Below are positions 44,807 to 55,830 of a stretch of DNA of 64,000 bases, piece after piece. This stretch comes from CAVWDI01 sp963753725 (GTDB lineage: Bacteria; Chloroflexota; Anaerolineae; Anaerolineales; UBA4823): NCBI GenBank assembly GCA_963753725.1, contig CAVWDI010000010.1, positions 248,001 to 312,000 on the forward strand, given 5' to 3'. Numbering within the stretch: the stretch's first letter is position 1; every line of letters starts with the position of its first letter. The notes beneath the pieces are model-generated. The model ran no database searches. It was not told where the DNA came from and was given only the letters and a program-made list of their open reading frames with translations. A program made the position numbers and the translations under genes.

Positions 44807-45439
44807 ATGTATGTTACTGTACGTTTTTTGTTGATGTTGGCAATCAGCGCCTGGTTTTGCACTGCCTGTCAACCAGGGGCGACACCCTCCCCGGCTGCCC
44901 CCATCCCACCGAGCAGGGCAACTGCCGTTCCGCAATTTGGTCCGGACACAGAGGAATATGCTGTTTACGCTGCCCTGCTAGAGGGTAGATTCACCAATGG
45001 GGAGACAGAGCAGGTCCTGATCGTCGACCACACCCGGGTCAACAAAGCAGAATCAGTGGAGAGGGATTTATCTCAATTCCAGGAGGTTGTCCCCCTCACA
45101 CCTGACCTGGTCGCCAGTTTCAAAGAGCGCAACCAGAAGTCCTACCCGCTCGAGCCAAAACTGGATTTGAGCATTGAATACCAGCTGTTGTCGCAAGCGG
45201 AGATTGATGAACTGCAGCCCAAAGATAAAGCCAGCGGGTGGAAACTATTCTACGAGTTGTATCCCAAAACGACAGGTTTTTTATATCTCTCACGGGTTGG
45301 CTTCAATGATGATCTCAGCCAGGCGCTGGTTTACCACAGCATGTACCGCTACGGTCAGCCCATCCTGGGCGGCTATACCTTATTGAATCGCGAGGATGGG
45401 CGCTGGGTAACCGGGGAAAGCTACGAGTGGATTACGTGA
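44807..45439 (+). CDS. CpcT/CpeT-like or unrecognised lipoprotein with secreted domain
   Basis: A 210-residue protein with signal and lipobox (ISAWFCTAC), a short Pro/Ala linker, and a globular domain of about 165 residues with EEYAVYAALLEGRF, EQVLIVDHTRV, LSRVGFNDDLSQALVYHS and WVTGESYEW. This text appears in a group of secreted bacterial proteins of unknown function in which a bound nucleophile is not known. No partner gene is obvious; 126 bp separate it from the HAD gene. Confidence 0.55.
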   Translation: MYVTVRFLLMLAISAWFCTACQPGATPSPAAPIPPSRATAVPQFGPDTEEYAVYAALLEGRFTNGETEQVLIVDHTRVNKAESVERDLSQFQEVVPLTPDLVASFKERNQKSYPLEPKLDLSIEYQLLSQAEIDELQPKDKASGWKLFYELYPKTTGFLYLSRVGFNDDLSQALVYHSMYRYGQPILGGYTLLNREDGRWVTGESYEWIT

Positions 45440-45564
45440 CGCATTTTTATAGCCTATTCCAGGTTGTTGAATGGAAAAGATTGTTAATACTACAGTGGGA
45501 TTTTGTCCTGCAACTACCAGTCCTGTATATATCAAAACAAGTAAAGAAAGGGAAATAACAAGCA

Positions 45565-46499
45565 ATGCAAACTGATCCTCTGCCCTCCTGGAATGAGGGC
45601 ACAACCAAAAGATCTATCCTGCACTTCGTCGAGGCGGTGACCTCAACGGACAACCCGCAGTTTGTGCCGCCCTCCGACCGGATCGCTGTATTTGATAACG
45701 ACGGCACGCTGTGGTGCGAAAAGCCGATGTATATCCAGCTCGACTATATCCTGCGCAAGATGGCGGAGAGGGCTGAGGAGGATCGCGGGTTGCGATCCAT
45801 ACATCCCTGGAAGGCAGCCTGGGAAAGGGATTTTGAGTGGTTTGGAAGGGCGGTCACCAAACATTACCAGGGTGATGAAAGCCAAATACAGGTTTTGATC
45901 AAAGGGCTTCTGTCGCTGGCGGAAGGGACGAAAGTGGAAGCAGTTGAAGCGGCTGCCATGGAGTTTGTCCGCAGCGTGCGCCATCCGACGCTGGACCTGG
46001 TTTACTCCGACTGCATCTACCTGCCGATGCTGGAACTGTTACAGTACCTCGAAGCTAACGGATTTATTAACTATATTGTCTCCGGCGGGGGCGCGATTTC
46101 ATGCGCGGTTTTTCCCAGGAGATTTACGGTGTACCCCGCGAACGGGTAATCGGCAGCACGGTTGCATACATGTACGTGGAAAACGACATGGGTGGGGAGA
46201 TCGTCCAAAAAGCTGAAATGGATGTGATTGACGATGGTCCCGGAAAGCCCGTTCAAATCTGGAATTTGACCGGACGGCGGCCGATCCTGTCCGCAGGCAA
46301 CTCCAACGGTGACCTGCCGATGCTGGCATTTACCGGCGGTGCGTCGCTACCAGGTCTACGCCTGCTGGTGCTCCATGATGATGCAGAGCGTGAGTTCGAT
46401 TATGTCGCCGGCGCGGAGGAAGCCATGAGCGCTGTAGAAAAGCACGGCTGGACAGGTATCAGCATCCGGCGCGACTGGCAGCAGGTTTTCCCGGGGTAG
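45565..46499 (+). CDS. HAD-family phosphatase (SerB-like), one frameshift
   Basis: Motif I VFDNDGTLWCEKP (nucleophile Asp, Asp+2 replaced in the DNDGT form typical of this subgroup), motif II IVSGGG, motif IV AGNSNGDLPML. One G is missing from a G5 run near 46091; restored text is SGGGRDFMRGFSQEIYG. About 311 residues. Members hydrolyse phosphoserine-like or other phosphate esters. A degraded C-terminal copy exists at 57031. Confidence 0.75.
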
Positions 46500-46776
46500 G
46501 TCGGACTCTGGACTAAACGCGCGCTTGCTCCAGCGACCCGGCAGCGATAAGTGATTACCTGGGCTCCGGGGTGGCATTAGTGATTGCTGCTACCGAATTT
46601 TCCTAAAATTACGCCGACCAGATCGGATTAGGACGGACGGAATTACATATTTGTCAACGCCATTTGGGAAGATGTAGTGGTAAATTATCAACTACATTAT
46701 TAATTGTATTGGCGTAAAAAAATTTTTGTTAAGAGATCTAAAAAAATGATATCCAACGATACATTGGATTAGAAAT

Positions 46777-47979
46777 TTAATCAGAATTTGCCCAACGTAC
46801 GACAAAAATCGATATACCAGAAAGCAAACCAATACCTGCAACCAGCGGGAGTATCGTGCCGTTGTAGCTCTGACCGATCGCTGTGCCGAGCGGCATTTGG
46901 ATCAGGGTCGAAAGTGAACCCACCACCGCAGCCCCGATCCCAGCCAGGTGCCCCAACGGAAGCATGGCCATAGAGTTCTGGTTTCCAAATAGAATGCCGA
47001 TACAGAAAAAGGTCAGATTGAGATAAACCATCCAGAACCATAAAGGCGGATGGCCAGCAAACAACACGGCGATCCCTAAAGCAAGGATTGAAAGCCCCAC
47101 AATGATAATAAGCGACCATCGAATCAGGAAGCGCATTCCAAAGCGCATCACCATGTTTGCGTTCAGCAGGGATGCCAGCCCGATTGAGAAAGAAACAGCA
47201 GCGAAATAGAGCGGGAAACGCGTCCCAAGCGCATATTGTTCTTGAAATATTTGCTGGGCGGAGTTCAGGTATCCAAGAAACGCCCCTCCTACCAGTCCAA
47301 CTGACACAGTGTAGCCTATTGCCGTTCGATTTCTCACGATTTCAAGGGTTGTATCAATAATCCGCCGCAGCGTAAAAGGCGCTCTATCTTCAGCGGCTAA
47401 AGACTCCGGGATACGCAGCGCGAACCAGACCATTGTGATCAACGCGATAATCACAAAGCCGACAAAGATGCTGCGCCAGCCCGAGAACAACAGAATAGCC
47501 TGCCCAAAGCTGGGCGCGATCATAGGCACCAGAATGAAAACGGTCATGACAAATGACATCACCCGGGCCATCGCACGACCCTCGTATCGATCTCGTACCA
47601 GGGCTAATGTAACTGCGCGCGGCGCTGCAACGCCAATCCCCTGTAAAAGCCGGCCCAAAATCATCACTGGAAAACTGAGCGCAAATATAGACAGCAGGGC
47701 GCCCGCAATATATACAGCATAACCGGCATATATGGCGGGTTTGCGTCCTGTTTTATCAGAAAGCGGTCCAAAGAATAACTGTCCAAGAGCTATACCCAGG
47801 AAAATTACAGCAACAACCAGCTGCCTGTTGTTGGCATTCTGAACATCCAAATCGGCGCCAATTTGAGGCAAAGCTGGCAGCATGGCATCAATGGATAATG
47901 CAGTTAGCGACATCATCATGGATATAATAATGATGAATTCTATGAAGGACGGTCCGGTTTTACCTGTTTTTGAATTCAT
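46777..47979 (-). CDS. Bcr/CflA-type MFS drug-resistance transporter
   Basis: A 400-residue, 12-helix MFS protein. DHA1 motif A is GPLSDKTGRKPAIYAGY, motif C-like GRLLQGIGVAAPRAVTLALV, and the N-terminal helix carries SIDAMLPALPQIGADL, the Bcr/CflA signature with its membrane Asp. It exports drugs or metabolites with proton antiport. It is divergent from the SulP gene; the substrate is unknown. Confidence 0.85.
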   Translation of the reverse strand: MNSKTGKTGPSFIEFIIIISMMMSLTALSIDAMLPALPQIGADLDVQNANNRQLVVAVIFLGIALGQLFFGPLSDKTGRKPAIYAGYAVYIAGALLSIFALSFPVMILGRLLQGIGVAAPRAVTLALVRDRYEGRAMARVMSFVMTVFILVPMIAPSFGQAILLFSGWRSIFVGFVIIALITMVWFALRIPESLAAEDRAPFTLRRIIDTTLEIVRNRTAIGYTVSVGLVGGAFLGYLNSAQQIFQEQYALGTRFPLYFAAVSFSIGLASLLNANMVMRFGMRFLIRWSLIIIVGLSILALGIAVLFAGHPPLWFWMVYLNLTFFCIGILFGNQNSMAMLPLGHLAGIGAAVVGSLSTLIQMPLGTAIGQSYNGTILPLVAGIGLLSGISIFVVRWANSD

Positions 47980-48169
47980 TTCTTGACGGTTTCTTGAATT
48001 ATTTTTTTATTCGGAAAGGATAATTATAGCCTCCCGGAATGTATTTATCATGGTTTGTTCAGTGGTTATTTCGAATTTAGTGATGGAGTTGGTGCTTAAC
48101 CCGCGCGCATCGTATGAAGTCTATATTGGCAAGTTGTATAATGGAGCAAAAATTAGGGAGAAAACACCA

Positions 48170-49903
48170 ATGACAGCAATATCTCAATCAAAACAAACAG
48201 AACCACGCGGGATTGCCCGCTATATTCCAATACTGCAATGGCTTCCCAAATATGAACGCAGCTGGCTGAGGCTGGACCTGATCGCCGGGTTGACGGTAGG
48301 GGCGCTGGTTGTTCCCAAGTCGTTAGGTTATGCGGGTATCGCCGGCGTTCCGATCCAATATGGCTTATATGCCGCGGCAGCCGGGGCGATTTTGTACGCC
48401 TTTTTTGGCACATCGCGCCAGATCGCTACCGGACCAAGCTCTGCCTTAGCAGCCGTAGCCGCCGGTGCGGTCATTACTGCCGGTGTGGGCGGCAGCGAAC
48501 AGGCGGTAACCCTGGTGGCTTCGATCACCTTCGTCACGGGGATCTTGTTTTTGCTGCTGGCGCTGTTAAAGATGGGCTGGATATCTCAATTCCTGTCCAA
48601 GGCGGTCATCACCGGGTTCCTGTTCGGGGCTGCTATCCAGGTGGTGATTGGCGAGCTGTCCAAGCTCACCGGTACGTCGGTTGAAGGCTCCAACTCCTGG
48701 CAGAAGTTGTTCAGCTGGTTTCAGAGTGTGTCCGAAACTCACCTGGTGACACTGGTGGTTGGCGTTTTTTCGCTGATATTGATCTTTGGACTGCGTAAAG
48801 TTGCTCCAAAAGTTCCCGGAGCTTTAGTTCTGGTCATCGGCGGGCTGCTAGCGTCAGCGCTCTTGGGGCTGGGTGATCTGGGAGTGGCGCTGGTGGGCGA
48901 GGTCCCAAGCGGTCTGCCTACCCTGGTCCTGCCCGACTTGCAGTTCATCATCAATAATATCGCGGTGATCGGCGCGGCGGCCGTCGGTTTACTGCTGATT
49001 GGCTTCTCGCAAAGCGCCGGTGACGCGCGTGCATTTGCCTCGAAACACAGATATCGGATTGACATCAACCAGGAGTCGGTAGCTCAAGGCATGGCCAATA
49101 TTGGCTCCGGTGTAGTGCAGGGTATCCCTGTCTCAACCAGTCTGTCAGCCAGTTCGCTTAACGATACTTCTGGGGCTAAGACGCCTGTATCCTCGCTCAC
49201 CACCGGCGTGCTGGTTATCCTTACCTTGCTGTTTCTAGCGCCGCTGCTCTCCGGTTTACCCAAAGCTGTGCTGGCAGCCATTATCATCGAGGCGGTGGTG
49301 ATGGGTATGATGGATGTGGCTGAAATGCGTCGCCTGCACCGCGTGACACGCGTGGACTTCTGGATTGCGGTTGCCGCTATCCTGGGCGTGTTGAGTGTCG
49401 GCGTACTGGCCGGGGTAGTAATCGGCATTTTGTTGTCAATCGGCTGGCTGATCTATGTCTCGGCAAAGCCGAATATGCCTGTACTGGGCCATAAGACTGG
49501 TACGCAGGTATTCAGGAGTATAGACGAGTTTCCCGACAGCGAAACTTATCCCGGTTTGCTCGTGCTGCGTTTTGATGCCGGTCTCTTTTTCGCCAGCTCG
49601 GATGCGCTCGGAGACCGGCTGCGTGAGTTGGCCCTGAAAGCAGACCCGCCGCTGCATACCGTTGTGCTCGACTTCGAGGGCGTAAACTTTATTGACTCGC
49701 AAGGTTCCGACAAGATGTCAGAATTGATTGAGTTGGCGGGGAACTATGATATCGAGCTGCGGCTGACCAGGCTGAAGGCGGAGGTGAAGGATTTGCTGCA
49801 AAAAGATGGCGTCATCGATCAACTCGGTGAGGACTACATCTATGGCAATGTCCATGAAGCTGCAGCCGACTTAATCTCTGATATGCCCGACAGCAGTCTA
49901 TAA
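48170..49903 (+). CDS. SulP-family inorganic anion transporter with STAS domain
   Basis: 577 residues from the ATG at 48170 (AGGGAG about 9 nt upstream; longer in-frame extension to 48050 has no family text). The conserved start is GLTVGALVVPKSLGYAGIAG, followed by about 12 helices and a C-terminal STAS domain (VVLDFEGVNFIDSQGSDKM, about residues 470-570). Transports sulfate, bicarbonate or other anions; in this window it could handle sulfate, but it is outside the sulfo-operon. Confidence 0.9.
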   Translation: MTAISQSKQTEPRGIARYIPILQWLPKYERSWLRLDLIAGLTVGALVVPKSLGYAGIAGVPIQYGLYAAAAGAILYAFFGTSRQIATGPSSALAAVAAGAVITAGVGGSEQAVTLVASITFVTGILFLLLALLKMGWISQFLSKAVITGFLFGAAIQVVIGELSKLTGTSVEGSNSWQKLFSWFQSVSETHLVTLVVGVFSLILIFGLRKVAPKVPGALVLVIGGLLASALLGLGDLGVALVGEVPSGLPTLVLPDLQFIINNIAVIGAAAVGLLLIGFSQSAGDARAFASKHRYRIDINQESVAQGMANIGSGVVQGIPVSTSLSASSLNDTSGAKTPVSSLTTGVLVILTLLFLAPLLSGLPKAVLAAIIIEAVVMGMMDVAEMRRLHRVTRVDFWIAVAAILGVLSVGVLAGVVIGILLSIGWLIYVSAKPNMPVLGHKTGTQVFRSIDEFPDSETYPGLLVLRFDAGLFFASSDALGDRLRELALKADPPLHTVVLDFEGVNFIDSQGSDKMSELIELAGNYDIELRLTRLKAEVKDLLQKDGVIDQLGEDYIYGNVHEAAADLISDMPDSSL

Positions 49904-49907
49904 TAGC

Positions 49908-50039
49908 TTAACAGTCGAGTTCCGAAGGTATTGTGTGTGCTAATATCGGAGAGAGGATCATTAGTAGCATTAAAATTATAACCATCTGACCGGCGATTGT
50001 GCTGACGGTTGTTTGTGTGCTTTCTGTCTTCTTAGCCAT
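49908..50039 (-). CDS. 43-residue single-helix membrane protein
   Basis: A short gene on the minus strand: AAAGGAG 6 nt before the ATG at 50039, TAA at 49908-49910. The polar N-terminus (MAKKTESTQTTVSTIAG) precedes one transmembrane helix (MVIILMLLMILSPILA) and a short tail. It lies 121 bp after the giant fusion gene on the same strand and may be the third member of that unit. Too small for family recognition; strength comes from the ribosome site and helix. Confidence 0.5.
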   Translation of the reverse strand: MAKKTESTQTTVSTIAGQMVIILMLLMILSPILAHTIPSELDC

Positions 50040-50160
50040 GAGTTGCTCCTTTATCTATTTAACTCGTTTCTGGCTAAAAAGCCTCCATTATTTTCACACC
50101 CTTTCTGCCCAATCAGGTCTGAGACCGGACATCTTTAACTGCTCAAGCTTATCTGTACGG

Positions 50161-53100
50161 CTACCCGTTTTCACCTGCCAAGTGGGCTATCTGCAGAACA
50201 CAAAAGCGAATCACATCTTGCTCCTCCGGTGGAAGCGCGCTCTCCTCAATTTGTGCTATGCGTTCAACATCGTTCATGGCCCGGATGATGCTGATTGGCA
50301 CCTCGATATTCCCCTCGGTAAATGAATTCAGATATTCCAAGGTGCCGATCAGGAAATTCCGCATTTCGTCGTCGGTGCGTGCAGTGCGGAAGAACCCAGC
50401 CAGGGCTGGAGATAGTTTCGTTCCACGAATGACTGCTGGCGATTCGGCAAACGAGCGGGTAGAGGAGAAAGAATATAAAGCCGCAGCCAGTTCGGTAAAA
50501 CTCTGTACCCGCTGGTAGACCGAATCACCCATCATATCCCAGATGATCGAACGCCAGTAGTGAATCTCCCCGGGAAGCTGAAGCAACCTGTTGACCTCTT
50601 CCCGCCAATCGTCTGCAACTCTACCAGAGACGTTCTCCAGCAGTGAGATTGATATCAGTGTTGAAAAGATTTTTCTGCAACAAGAACTGCAAGATCAGGA
50701 CGAAGGGTGGGGAGCAGTTCTGGAATAAATATCCCATTTGTGAAGAAGTCATTTACATTTACCCCATGACGCCGAAGGAGTTCCTGTTGGAATAACGGTA
50801 AATATCGCTGCATAGCGTCGCTGTCTTCCCGAAGCGCTACAAATGCTGAATTACCTGCCGGAAATGCGGTTTCGATGCGTTTGAGAAATTCTCCCTCCCA
50901 ATCTTGATAGATTCGCAGAGTGCTCAGGATTTCATACACTGGCAGGTGCGGCAGCAGGCGTTCGGCGATCATCCGTTCTCGTTCGGCTTCAGCAAAAGAC
51001 TTTTGTGCGAAGCGCTCTAATGCTCGAAATAGTCCTGTCGTGAGTTGATCGATTCCGAGCACAACGGTTTGAGCCTGGTTATGTGCAATGGCCCGCAGTA
51101 GGCTGCCTTGTTTGGCGAGGGGAATGATTTCAGCGATATTGGCCAGGATCTGCTGCCCGCGTTCGGTGCCTGTGCCTGAGGTGCGCCGGGAGGTGGGGCG
51201 GTCCCGCAGTTGAGGCAGGGACCTGCCGATGAAATAGGAGATGGCGTGGATACCAATTACATCTTCTTCCCGGCCGTAGAGGATATGGCGAAAATTATCG
51301 GTCAGTTCATCCAGGAACCCCTCGTAAAGCGTTTCGTTCGTCCCAATCGTCAAGCGTTCCAGTTCCTGTACGCTGCGGCTCTGTGCGCCCAGGCGGCTCT
51401 CTGTGATGGTTTCGGCAGCCCGAATCAGATCGTTACGATGGACTCGTTGTGATTCACGTACATGGTACAGCAGGCTGGCAAAATCGTGCACTGGTAGGAA
51501 ACGCAGTTGTTCTGACAGGTTGCTCTGGAATGTCCTCAAGTCTCCGCCAAGGAAAACTCCCTGTAATGGGGTGACAGCATAAGCCGTGCTCTTGCGCGCT
51601 GCCGCAGGAAGATGGTTGGAAAATCGTCGCCTGTTATCCTCGGAATTCAGGACAGCCGGGTGACCGGCTGCCAGAGAATAATATCCTCCCTGGCGCTGCA
51701 TTGCTTCGCCGCTGCCCAATTTAATGCGCACAGCTTCAGCCACTCCGTGTTCAGCCAGCCACGATTGGACATCGTACTTTACTTTGAGGTACAGGAAAGC
51801 GGCCGTCGCCTGGCTGACCTGCTGGCTCAAATCGGAACCGGCGATGAAGACTTCAGTGATAATCTCGCCAAACCGGTCACCCGGCGACTGCGCTGTCTGG
51901 CGGCTTTGTGTGGCGTATTCCCACATGCGGTCGAGGTAAGAGCGGATGTTTCTTACCGTGTCGATGTCTTCGAACAGGGGTATCAGCCAGATCGAGGGCA
52001 GTTCGACCGGTGGTTGTTCCCTTTGCATCTGCTCCCCCTGGATGCGCATCTTCCGGTCGAGTGAAATCAGCGCTTCCGGTTTTGTCGATAAACTAACCTG
52101 TACTGCCAACATCATACCCGGGTTGCCGTATTTTCCAGAGATCGTGTTGATCTCATCCATGTTGTAAACAGTTGTGTCAATGGCAAACTGGTCACGCGCA
52201 GTAATCAGTCCTTGGTGGATGCGGGGAGTGATCACGGTACGCTGCAGGATATCTCGATAACCTACCACTTCCCGCAGCAGGTGTTCGGAAGCGCGGTTAT
52301 CCTGAATCGCGGGAATCAGCGCGTGTAATTGTTTGCGGAGCTTTTTGTTCAACGAGAAGTAATACTCCATCATCGTACGGCGCTGCTGGCGGAGTTCGAG
52401 CATTTTTCGCTCATATCGATCATTATGCTGCCACAGAACCCGCGCCGGGTCGCGACGCAATTTCAAGCGTGGTTCCAGCTGCTGTAAAGGCGTGCTTTCG
52501 ACTGAAAATGGAAGGATTCCGCGGTAGCGTTGTTCCAACTGATGGGTCAAGAGCGTGATGTTATTCAGGAGCTTGGTAAAGCGTTGGTTCCGTTCAGGAA
52601 GCAGGTTAATTTCGGATAGCAGTTCAGGATTTAACGGGATACCCGGGTCAGCCTGGCGCAGGAGGCTGAGGATGCGGTTCATGCGCCGTACGTTCTCCAT
52701 CACAACAGCAGCGACAAAGCGATGCCCCTGTCCCGATGGTCTGTTGCTCCCGTCCCAGTCGCTCCAAAACGACAAAAAGGAGGTCACGCGTGGTGTCTGT
52801 AAATAGTTCTGTGTAATCCTCGGCTGCGGTCAGCCCGGCCAGGTCCAGCAATATTTCATCAGCCTCGTCTTGTGAGGTAATGCTCACATTCTGTCCGAGA
52901 TATTCACGCTGCAATTCATGGGCTGCTTTATCGATGAGCGTAGAGGTGACCGGTTGATGATTGACCAGCGCAGATACCACAGTATCGAGCGCCAATTCTG
53001 CTTTGAGCGAATACATTTGGGTAGGGTGAACGGTGCGATCATAGGAACGCAATTTAAACAATCCCTGCCGCCGCTGGAGAGAATCTTTTTTGAATTCCTG

Positions 53101-55777
53101 GTCCAACCGGACGGCAAGCCAATCCGTCCTGTCGTTAAATGCTTTCCGCATCAGTTCGTCGCTGATGAATGCTCGATCAAGCAGGCGCGTTCGGAATACA
53201 TCCAATCGCTCAGGTAGATAATCCTGCAAAAATTCACGCTGCAGATGTTTGTTGTCAAGGGGAGGTAGGGACATCATGCGCCGGAAGGATGAGCTGTTAC
53301 TGTATTGCTGGATAATCTGTCCCCTAAATACATTCCATGAATTTGACAGTTCAGCTGACCGGCCGCTCCTGTCTGGCAGATTCCGGAATGACAATCGTTT
53401 GCGGTTATAGCGAGCTTCTTCTTCTGCTATCAAGCGGTTCAAGTCGATCAGCAGGCGGCGGGTTTTTGCCAGAAGAACCTGCGCATTATCAACACCTCCC
53501 AGCGTCAGGCGGAAACTCCTCCTTCCGGTTTCGAATCCCTTTTCTGTGCGGGCAAAGACTGCCAGCGGCAGCATACCTATTCCTTGTCGAGCCAGTGAGG
53601 ATGCCAGCCAATCCAGGGAAAGTCCAGCGGGTAAACGTTCAATATGCAGCATGGGATACATGCTTCCGACCGGTGGGATAATGGTCAGACCATAGGGATT
53701 GCGTTCCGCTGGAAGATTCCTTTCGGCTGCCAGTAAGGCGTTTGACCGTTCACGGAAAATAGCGTTACGCAAGTGCCAGCAGGTGCGTACTGCCTGCGTC
53801 GATCCCCGGTAGAACAGATAACTGATAAAAATGGCAGCCAGATTAGGTTGAATGTGGGACATAAATTCCTCAAACCGCTGCCGCAGCCCCGCATCGCGAA
53901 TTTCAACCACAGCGAGCCTGGCACCGGCGAGGCAATCAGTCTTTGAAATTGTATGGACGGTGATCAAGCGATCAGACTGCGCTTCATCCAGGACGCCGTA
54001 CCGCACCAGTTCCGCTGCAATTTGGCGAGCAGACTTGATTTCCGGCAGGTCATCTACCGGTGCCAGGTTCTGGTAGGCCAGGTCATCAATCACGTACAGA
54101 TTGTGCTGCAGGCAGTAAGTGATCAGTTTGCGGATGTCTTCTTCATCGAAGATGCGTCCGGTAGCGTTATGCGGGTTGTTGATCACCACAGCGCCGCGCT
54201 CCTGCCAGGAAGCATCCTGACTGCAGAGTGCCTCAATTTTCTCGATCATGGCATCAACGTCGAGTTCGAATGAGGCCGTTAATGGTACCGCATGGACTTT
54301 GGGAAAGCATTGTTCGTAAGACCAACTCAAGTCTGGGATCACCGCTTCGGTTATTCCACAATGGTAGCCCAGGATTCCCAATGCCGTGCGAGATGAACCG
54401 CTCGCTACCAGGCAGGCGTTGGGCTGGTACTGCGGCTGATGTTTTATAAAATTGCTGAGAAAACTGCGTTGGAGCGCCTGACACCAGACCTGGTTGTGGA
54501 TATTTTGGACCAGTAAATCGAACAGGTCCTTTACTTCGATGGCAGAAAATTCATCAAAGATGCCGGCTTTCCACTTATCCTGAATTTGGTGGGTGATACC
54601 GGCGGCTTTACCTTCCAAAGGTATCAAGGAACGTGACACCGTCTGTGCATGAGCGTCCAGCAACCGTTCAAGCCGCCGCTCAATTCGTTCAGCCAATTGC
54701 GGCAGGGCTGTCTCAGCGGTGATTCCCAAACCCAAACCATCAAACGAAGGTTTTACTTCAGGAACCTGCGGGGGAGCTTCCGACTGAAGATGGGCCAGTT
54801 TTTGTTCCAGGAGGTAGTATCAGGAACTCGACTTCGGAGGCGGAGGGTGTCCCTTTGAGTTTGAAATGCACGTTCTCGATAACGTTCAGAAAATCTGCAT
54901 TGCCGGCTATGAACACGGTGGAGAGCGTGTGCAATCGCGGCGCAAATATGGCCGGAGTTAACAAGCGTATGACGCGCTGTACCAGTTTCGCTTCACGAGC
55001 CAGGGAAGAATGGTTTGGCGCATTGTTCGTTTCGATGAAGAACAGCGGTCTCTCTATACTCAGCCGCCGCAGCTTACGCCGAGTTTCTTCCTTCAACAAT
55101 CCGCCAACCAGTAAAAAAGTTGGGAATTCAGGTCCTTGATCCAGGATATTCTCGACCTGTTCGCCCATCACCCGTTCATCCGGAGAGAGGTCTTCAAAAA
55201 TGAGATTGGGGATGGTTTTCAAAGGCGGTAATAATTCGCAGCGGTAGCCAAGGATGCGGGCGGGCGTTATCTCCAGGTAGGACGATAAAACAAAAAGCAA
55301 AATCCGCAGCATTTCGTGGATCCCACCCGAACCGAGGATGACCTCCCGCCGGGCAGACTGTTCTCCGGTATCATAACGTAAGGGTTCTTGCTGGTCCTCC
55401 AACCAGGAGCAAAAAGCTTTTATCAGGGCGTTGGGATTTTGCCGGGAATAACCTCCTCGGGGCATGTAAGGAGAACTCTTTTGGACCAAGCGGATGAGGA
55501 ACTCGAGCTTTGGTTTTTCTGAGGGTTCCCACGCCAGCGCTTCCAGGATCAGGTCGGGTTTTGCCTCGTCCAATTCTTCCTGATGGACATCCAGACCGAG
55601 CGCAACGCGCAGGAAGGCTGAGGAGTGTCTCGGATCTTGAAGCGGGTTTCCAATGTGGAAATTGACTCGCTCCTCGCTTGGAACCGGCGCGGCTGCAGTC
55701 GCTTCGCTGATCTCCGAAACTCGGGCAGCACGTATAGGTTTCAAGTGGAAGAAAGCCAGGGGATCAGATTGGGGCAT
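50161..55777 (-). CDS. Giant fusion: degenerate aminotransferase + PLP aminotransferase + PEP-carboxylase-like domain, three frameshifts
   Basis: Four minus-strand frames join into about 1,870 residues after removing one C near 54805, one G near 52731 and adding one A near 50663. Part 1 (about 1-320) follows the fold-type-I aminotransferase plan (YMPRGGYSRQNP, ILGSGGIHEMLRILL) but lacks the PLP Lys. Part 2 (about 345-800) is a full aminotransferase: NNPHNATGRIF, YVIDDLAYQNL and Lys in HTISKTDCLAGARL. Part 3 (about 1000-1870) resembles archaeal-type PEP carboxylase: IWLIPLFEDID, EVFIAGSDLSQQVSQ, IKLGSGEAMQRQGG. Its first catalytic motif (QHPD/TAHPT) was not found. The SPFH-like gene lies 53 bp upstream. 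A link between transamination and oxaloacetate is possible but unproven. Confidence 0.65.
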
Positions 55778-55830
55778 GGTTGGTTACGCGTTTAAACGAA
55801 GTTCCTCGTGTCGAGAGGCTGACGCGTTGT

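Noticed and set aside
49999..50325. Plus-strand frame between SulP and the giant gene
   Set aside because: It overlaps the C-terminal coding part of the giant gene and the small membrane protein on the other strand, and has no ribosome site.
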